A stretch of 64,000 nucleotides of DNA from CAG-390 sp045544735 (GTDB taxonomy: Bacteria; Bacillota; Clostridia; Oscillospirales; CAG-272), in NCBI GenBank assembly GCA_045544735.1, contig JAZPZM010000077.1:1-64000 (forward strand). Direction: 5' to 3'. Below are positions 60,635 through 64,000 of the stretch, piece after piece. The notes under the pieces are model-generated. The model had not been told where the DNA came from. It worked only from the letters and a program-made list of their open reading frames with translations, and ran no database searches. Position numbers and translations under genes: made by a program. Within the stretch, counting starts at the first letter, position 1. Each line of letters opens with the position of its first letter.

Positions 60635-61330
60635 ATGATCATTTCTATTTTAGGTGACAGCATATCGACCTTTGAGGGATATATCCCCGAGGCAGACGGC
60701 GTGAATCTCAAGCACAGAAAAAGATATCCGCAGGACACGCTTCTGACTGACGTAAACGAAACGTGGTGGATGCGCGTTATAAACGAGCTTGGCGCAACGC
60801 TCGGCATAAACGACAGCTGGGCCGGTTCTTGCGTCAGAAACAAGATCGACGGCAATCAGGGCGACGTTGGCGAGGATGCCGCTATGGCGTCTCTTACGAG
60901 AATTAAGAACCTCGGCTCTAACGGCTCTCCCGACGTTATTCTCTTTTACGGCGGAACTAACGACGCGGGCAGAAACTATACGCTTGGAGAATTTGATCCC
61001 GAAAATGCTCCCGCAGCTGCTGATTTGACGGCGAAAAAGTGGGATTCCTTTGCTGACTCTTACGTTTGCGCGATACTTAGAATGAAGCATTTTTATCCAA
61101 ACGCTAAAATTTACGCTATGACACCGTCGTTTACCAAAAGCTATTACCCCGACGAGCGACTCGCGAGCTTCGTTGACGTAATACAGCGCATCTGCGCGCA
61201 CTACGGCGTGCCGTGCGTGGACCTCAGAGAGTCGGGCTTGCGCGTTGATATGCTCCCTGATGGACTTCACCCCAACGCCACGGGAATGAAGTGCATTTCA
61301 GAGGCTGTAATGAATGGTTTTTTCAGATAA
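60635..61330 (+). CDS. SGNH/GDSL-family hydrolase
   Basis: 231 residues from ATG 60635 (AAGGAG upstream). Block I ISILGDSISTFEGY gives the nucleophilic Ser, block III FYGGTNDAG the oxyanion Asn, and the C-terminal DGLHPNATG the Asp-His pair. No signal peptide, so probably cytoplasmic esterase or deacetylase on carbohydrate or lipid esters; the substrate is unknown. Confidence 0.88.
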   Translation: MIISILGDSISTFEGYIPEADGVNLKHRKRYPQDTLLTDVNETWWMRVINELGATLGINDSWAGSCVRNKIDGNQGDVGEDAAMASLTRIKNLGSNGSPDVILFYGGTNDAGRNYTLGEFDPENAPAAADLTAKKWDSFADSYVCAILRMKHFYPNAKIYAMTPSFTKSYYPDERLASFVDVIQRICAHYGVPCVDLRESGLRVDMLPDGLHPNATGMKCISEAVMNGFFR

Positions 61331-61381
61331 GAAAAACTTGAAAAAAATTTGAAAAAACTTGAAAAAATTTCAAAAAAACTA

Positions 61382-61410
61382 TTGACAAACGAGAAAACAA
61401 GGTGTATAAT
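61382..61410 (+). promoter_or_regulatory. Promoter of the tRNA-Leu genes
   Basis: TTGACA (61382-61387), 17 bp, TATAAT (61405-61410), ideal consensus, 25 bases before the first tRNA. Confidence 0.85.
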
Positions 61411-61435
61411 ATCAATGTTGTCGATACAACGACAT

Positions 61436-61521
61436 GCGAGAGTGGCGGAACTGGCAGACGCGCACGTTTGAGGGGCGTGTGGTTCACACCGTACGGGTTC
61501 AAGTCCCGTTTCTCGCACCAA
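61436..61521 (+). tRNA. tRNA-Leu (anticodon GAG)
   Basis: 86 bases with encoded CCA. Acceptor GCGAGAG pairs with TTCTCGC; the anticodon loop reads TTGAGGG with GAG; T-arm GGGTTCAAGTCCC; long variable arm as expected for a leucine tRNA. Confidence 0.93.
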
Positions 61522-61524
61522 GCA

Positions 61525-61553
61525 AAACCGACCGCAAGGTCGGTTTTGTTTTA
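61525..61553 (+). terminator. Terminator after tRNA-Leu(GAG)
   Basis: AAAACCGACC, loop GCAA, GGTCGGTTTT, then GTTTTAG. It lies between the two leucine tRNAs. Confidence 0.8.
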
Positions 61554-61560
61554 GATTTAA

Positions 61561-61647
61561 GCGGGTATGGCGGAATTGGCAGACGCGCTAGATTCAGGTT
61601 CTAGTGGGGGCAACTTCGTGAAGGTTCAAGTCCTTTTACCCGCACCA
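61561..61647 (+). tRNA. tRNA-Leu (anticodon CAG)
   Basis: 87 bases with encoded CCA. Acceptor GCGGGTA pairs with TACCCGC; anticodon stem-loop CTAGATTCAGGTTCTAG with CAG; long variable arm; T-arm AGGTTCAAGTCCT. It is the last host gene before the mobile element. Confidence 0.93.
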
Positions 61648-61692
61648 TATCGAGTGTTCATAACGAAAGTGATGAACACTCGATATTTTTTT
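61647..61692 (+). terminator. Terminator after tRNA-Leu(CAG)
   Basis: ATATCGAGTGTTCAT pairs with ATGAACACTCGATAT, followed by six T. A second plus-strand hairpin with a T-rich tail (GAGCAG/CTGCTC, 61712-61740) follows directly before the recombinase stop. Confidence 0.85.
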
Positions 61693-61740
61693 GCCTATAT
61701 TTCGTTATTTGGAGCAGGATTCCTGCTCTTTTTTCTTTTG

Positions 61741-63447
61741 TTATGCCGTTGTTGGCAGATAGTTTACCGCTACACCTTGTCTGCTTTCAAGGGTTACCTT
61801 ACGCTTTTTGTACCATTCGGGAATTTGCAGACAACCTACGAAACGGTAATGGATAACCACGCGCTGTGTGCGGTTCTTACCTGTTCCCTCGATCTGATAA
61901 ACCTCGATCTTTTCGATCAGTTCACGAAGGATCACCGGGTTCAGCGTTTTCATCTCCATAAAGCTTCGTACCGCCTTTACAAAGTTCTCTTTGGTTTGGC
62001 GCTTCTCCGCAAGGCTATCGAGTTTTTCGCGTAAAGCAAGGATGTTTTTCTTGGTCTCGTCCATCTCTACCTCGTACTTGTGGGAGAGCTTCATAAACCA
62101 TTCGTCCGAAACCTTGCCGTTTACATTGTCCTCATAGATCTTTTCGTATAAGCGTTCGATCTCTTTGACTCTCGCTCTCGCCGTGGCAAGTTGAGATTCG
62201 GCAAGCTTTTGCTCGGTGGCAATATCCTTGTTAGTTTTGCTTTCAAGCATGGCTGCAAACTCATCCTCTTCCTCGTCAAGAAAACGTGCAATAGTTTGTA
62301 GCTCCGCTATCACCACCTGCTCAATCGAATCGGCGCGGATATAATGGGTTGACGGACAAGTGCCGCGATTGGCTCTGTAATTAGAGCAGTTGAAGTATTG
62401 GATGGACTTGTTAGGATGATTGACATTAAACCACAATGGGCTGCCGCAATCGGCACAATAGAGCAATCCACAAAACATATTCTTTTCGCCGTTCTCCTTC
62501 TTGGGAGCGCGGCGTATTGTTTTTGCCACAAGCTCCTGCACCATTTCAAAGGTCTCACGGTCAATGATCGGCTCGTGAATGTCCTTGAATACCGCCCAAT
62601 TCTCCTCGGGATTATCAAGTCGCTTCTTATTTCGGAATGACTTCGAGTAGGTCTTGAAATTGATAATATCCCCGCAATACTCTTGTTGGGCAAGCATCTT
62701 GCCGATTGTGGTCTTGCACCACTTGTACGGATTCGGCTGTGTTTTCTTGCCCCCTCGTCCAAGTCCTTTACTTTGCCAATATGCCTGCGGTACTAAGACT
62801 TCACTTTCTTGCAGTAAACGAGCAATCGTTTCATTGCCTTTGCCCTCAATGCACCATTGAAAGATCTGCCGTACCACCTTCGCCGCCTCCTCGTCTATGA
62901 TCCATCTCTTTTTGTTATCGGGAGACTTCATATATCCGTATGGCGGCGGAGATAAGGGCTCACCTGCATTTCCTCTGAGACGGTGAGAGCTTCTGACCTT
63001 GCGGCTGATGTCTTTTGCGTACATCTCGTTCATTACGTTGCGGAATGCGCTGAAATCGTCCTCTCCGTTGTCGCTGTCAATGCAATCGTTGATAGCTATG
63101 AAACGGATATTGTGCTCGGGAAAGTAGTAATCTGTGTACTGACCGACTTCAAGGTAGTTTCTTCCGAAACGGGATGAGTCTTTAACGATGATGGTTGAAA
63201 TATATCCCATCTCCATATCCTCAAGCATCTGCTGAAAGCCGGGGCGGTTAAAGTTGGTTCCCGTGTATCCGTCATCAACGTAGAAACGGGTATTTGTGAA
63301 GCCGTGTTCCTTAGCATACTTGGAAAGTAGCTTTTTCTGATTGGCGATAGAGTTACTTTCGCCCTCTGCACCGTCATCACGAGAGAGACGGCAGTATAGC
63401 GCGGTAATACCTATTTGTTCGTTATTCTGTTTGGTTTTGGTCTGCAT
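61741..63447 (-). CDS. Large serine recombinase of a mobile element
   Basis: 568 residues, GGAGGA before ATG 63447. Catalytic domain: ALYCRLSRDD with nucleophile Ser22, YVDDGYTGTNFNRPGF, IIVKDSSRFGRNYLEVG. Then the recombinase DNA-binding domain (GYMKSPDNKKRWIIDEEA), a zinc ribbon (CADCGSPLWF...YFNCSNYRANRGTCPS, about 325-365) and a coiled coil (about 390-470). This layout is that of TnpX/TndX-like integrases of clostridial conjugative and mobilisable elements. The gene faces the tRNA-Leu terminators, marking the element end. Confidence 0.93.
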   Translation of the reverse strand: MQTKTKQNNEQIGITALYCRLSRDDGAEGESNSIANQKKLLSKYAKEHGFTNTRFYVDDGYTGTNFNRPGFQQMLEDMEMGYISTIIVKDSSRFGRNYLEVGQYTDYYFPEHNIRFIAINDCIDSDNGEDDFSAFRNVMNEMYAKDISRKVRSSHRLRGNAGEPLSPPPYGYMKSPDNKKRWIIDEEAAKVVRQIFQWCIEGKGNETIARLLQESEVLVPQAYWQSKGLGRGGKKTQPNPYKWCKTTIGKMLAQQEYCGDIINFKTYSKSFRNKKRLDNPEENWAVFKDIHEPIIDRETFEMVQELVAKTIRRAPKKENGEKNMFCGLLYCADCGSPLWFNVNHPNKSIQYFNCSNYRANRGTCPSTHYIRADSIEQVVIAELQTIARFLDEEEDEFAAMLESKTNKDIATEQKLAESQLATARARVKEIERLYEKIYEDNVNGKVSDEWFMKLSHKYEVEMDETKKNILALREKLDSLAEKRQTKENFVKAVRSFMEMKTLNPVILRELIEKIEVYQIEGTGKNRTQRVVIHYRFVGCLQIPEWYKKRKVTLESRQGVAVNYLPTTA

Positions 63448-63703
63448 ATTCCTCCTCTCCGGCAGACTTCAAAACATATTCTGCCTGTATTTTATCACTA
63501 TCGGGAGCAACTTGCAAATGTGCCGCAGACTTTTCTATAATTCTTGAAAACTTTTCTTGCGGCATCTTGGCATCTTTGGAATCAACAGACTGAAAGCGCG
63601 GCTCGACGATATAGGTCACATTGTTAAAGTTATACTCTCTCGTACCTCCAAGTACATTTGACATAAGTCCGCTGAGCCATCCGTATTTCTTCTTACCTCG
63701 CAT
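63422..63703 (-). CDS. Small mobile-element protein upstream of the recombinase
   Basis: 93 residues from ATG 63703 (AAAGGAG upstream); the longer frame reads into the ParB-like gene. It starts MRGKKKYGWLSGLMSNVLGG and has NVTYIVEPRFQ followed by KFSRIIEKSA and an acidic tail. The YIVEPRF pattern is often seen in small proteins encoded just before such recombinases. Its 3' end overlaps the recombinase start by 26 bases and its start overlaps the ParB-like stop, so the three are translationally coupled. Function unknown. Confidence 0.7.
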   Translation of the reverse strand: MRGKKKYGWLSGLMSNVLGGTREYNFNNVTYIVEPRFQSVDSKDAKMPQEKFSRIIEKSAAHLQVAPDSDKIQAEYVLKSAGEEEYADQNQTE

Positions 63704-64000
63704 CTCGGTTCTCCTTTCGGCGTAATTGCTCCAAGCGGCGCTTGTGAAGCAAACTCTTGATATCAGCAACAATATCCTTCGGGAGCATATTGCGTGGATA
63801 ATATTGCTTGATATCGTCCATATAGATCACAATACGCTCTCGTTGATTGGCTTTTGCCTCGCTCATAATCTCGCGTATGACGTCCTCTCCAAGTGCACCC
63901 TCATCTGCGAGTTTTCGCATACGGACGGTCTGTGAGTGGGATGATGTTAGGTCATCCATATCGCAGATCTCATAAATGAGCCGTTGAGTGAGATGATGAA
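63693..64000 (-). CDS. ParB/Spo0J-like partition protein, C-terminal part (runs off the window)
   Basis: The frame is open through the window edge; the last ~101 residues are visible. LIYEICDMDDLTSSHSQTVRMRKLADEG is followed by REIMSEAKANQRERI and a basic helical end (LLHKRRLEQLRRKENRDAR). The DLTSSHSQTVRMRKLA string matches the end of the ParB-like proteins found on clostridial plasmids and integrative elements (recognised from memory). The N-terminal nuclease/CTP-binding part must lie beyond 64 kb. The apparent ATG at 63959 is internal. Confidence 0.75.
   Translation of the reverse strand, partial: HHLTQRLIYEICDMDDLTSSHSQTVRMRKLADEGALGEDVIREIMSEAKANQRERIVIYMDDIKQYYPRNMLPKDIVADIKSLLHKRRLEQLRRKENRDAR

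Noticed and set aside
1..64000. CRISPR array
   Set aside because: No series of identical repeats with unique spacers of even length; the hairpin arrays have different stems in each unit.

Overview
The window looks like the chromosome of an uncultured spore-forming Firmicute of class Clostridia. The lineage markers are spoIIID, both dipicolinate synthase subunits (dpaA, dpaB), a PdaA-type cortex deacetylase, a DUF1540 protein, the order miaB-ylbF-mutS-mutL, single-chain glycyl-tRNA synthetase, archaeal-type phosphoglycerate mutase (apgM) and ssrA next to smpB. Standard bacterial sigma-A promoters (TTGACA-17-TATAAT) and strong AGGAGG ribosome sites occur throughout. Order or genus cannot be fixed from the sequence alone.

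Left part, about 1-17.2 kb, is accessory. It opens with a hairpin-array repeat, followed by a six-gene type I restriction-modification operon: Fic protein, hsdM, a small three-helix membrane protein, hsdS, a HEPN-like protein and hsdR. A YjbR-like protein, a DUF6809-like protein and a small secreted acidic protein come next. A sugar-catabolic operon (class II aldolase, fucose-isomerase-like protein, and an FGGY kinase that has lost most of its second domain) faces a PocR/AraC-type activator. Then come an XRE repressor-like gene, an ICMT/PEMT-like membrane methyltransferase and a SAM methyltransferase, spaced by repeated terminator-promoter elements and hairpins. This part stops at the 3' end of the tmRNA gene. 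A 12-base copy of that tmRNA end lies at 160-171, so the whole stretch may be a tmRNA-targeted island, although no integrase lies between the repeats.

Middle part, about 17.2-61.5 kb, is mostly core genome. It contains ssrA-smpB; apgM, lepB, rbgA, rnhB, yraN and thrC; tig, clpP and clpX; spoIIID with a Cys-rich conserved protein; an rRNA methyltransferase and membrane proteins; two polysaccharide deacetylases; a cation efflux protein and a CDP-alcohol phosphatidyltransferase. A long minus-strand block runs miaB, ylbF, mutS, mutL, tgt, an LCP-like protein and glyS. Further on are dpaA-dpaB, birA, and a BMP-type nucleoside ABC importer with an internal terminator after the binding-protein gene. 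The block ends with comEC (its nuclease-like domain looks degenerate), a YitT protein, a stand-alone ComEC-type metallo-hydrolase, mscL and an SGNH hydrolase. A GNAT acetyltransferase at 37.1 kb sits between inverted repeats and palindromic elements and looks like a small insertion.

Right end, about 61.4-64 kb: two tRNA-Leu genes are followed by the end of a mobile element. It shows a large serine recombinase, a small element-associated protein, and the C-terminal part of a ParB-like protein that runs off the window. The element is probably an integrative or plasmid-derived element whose other genes lie beyond 64 kb.
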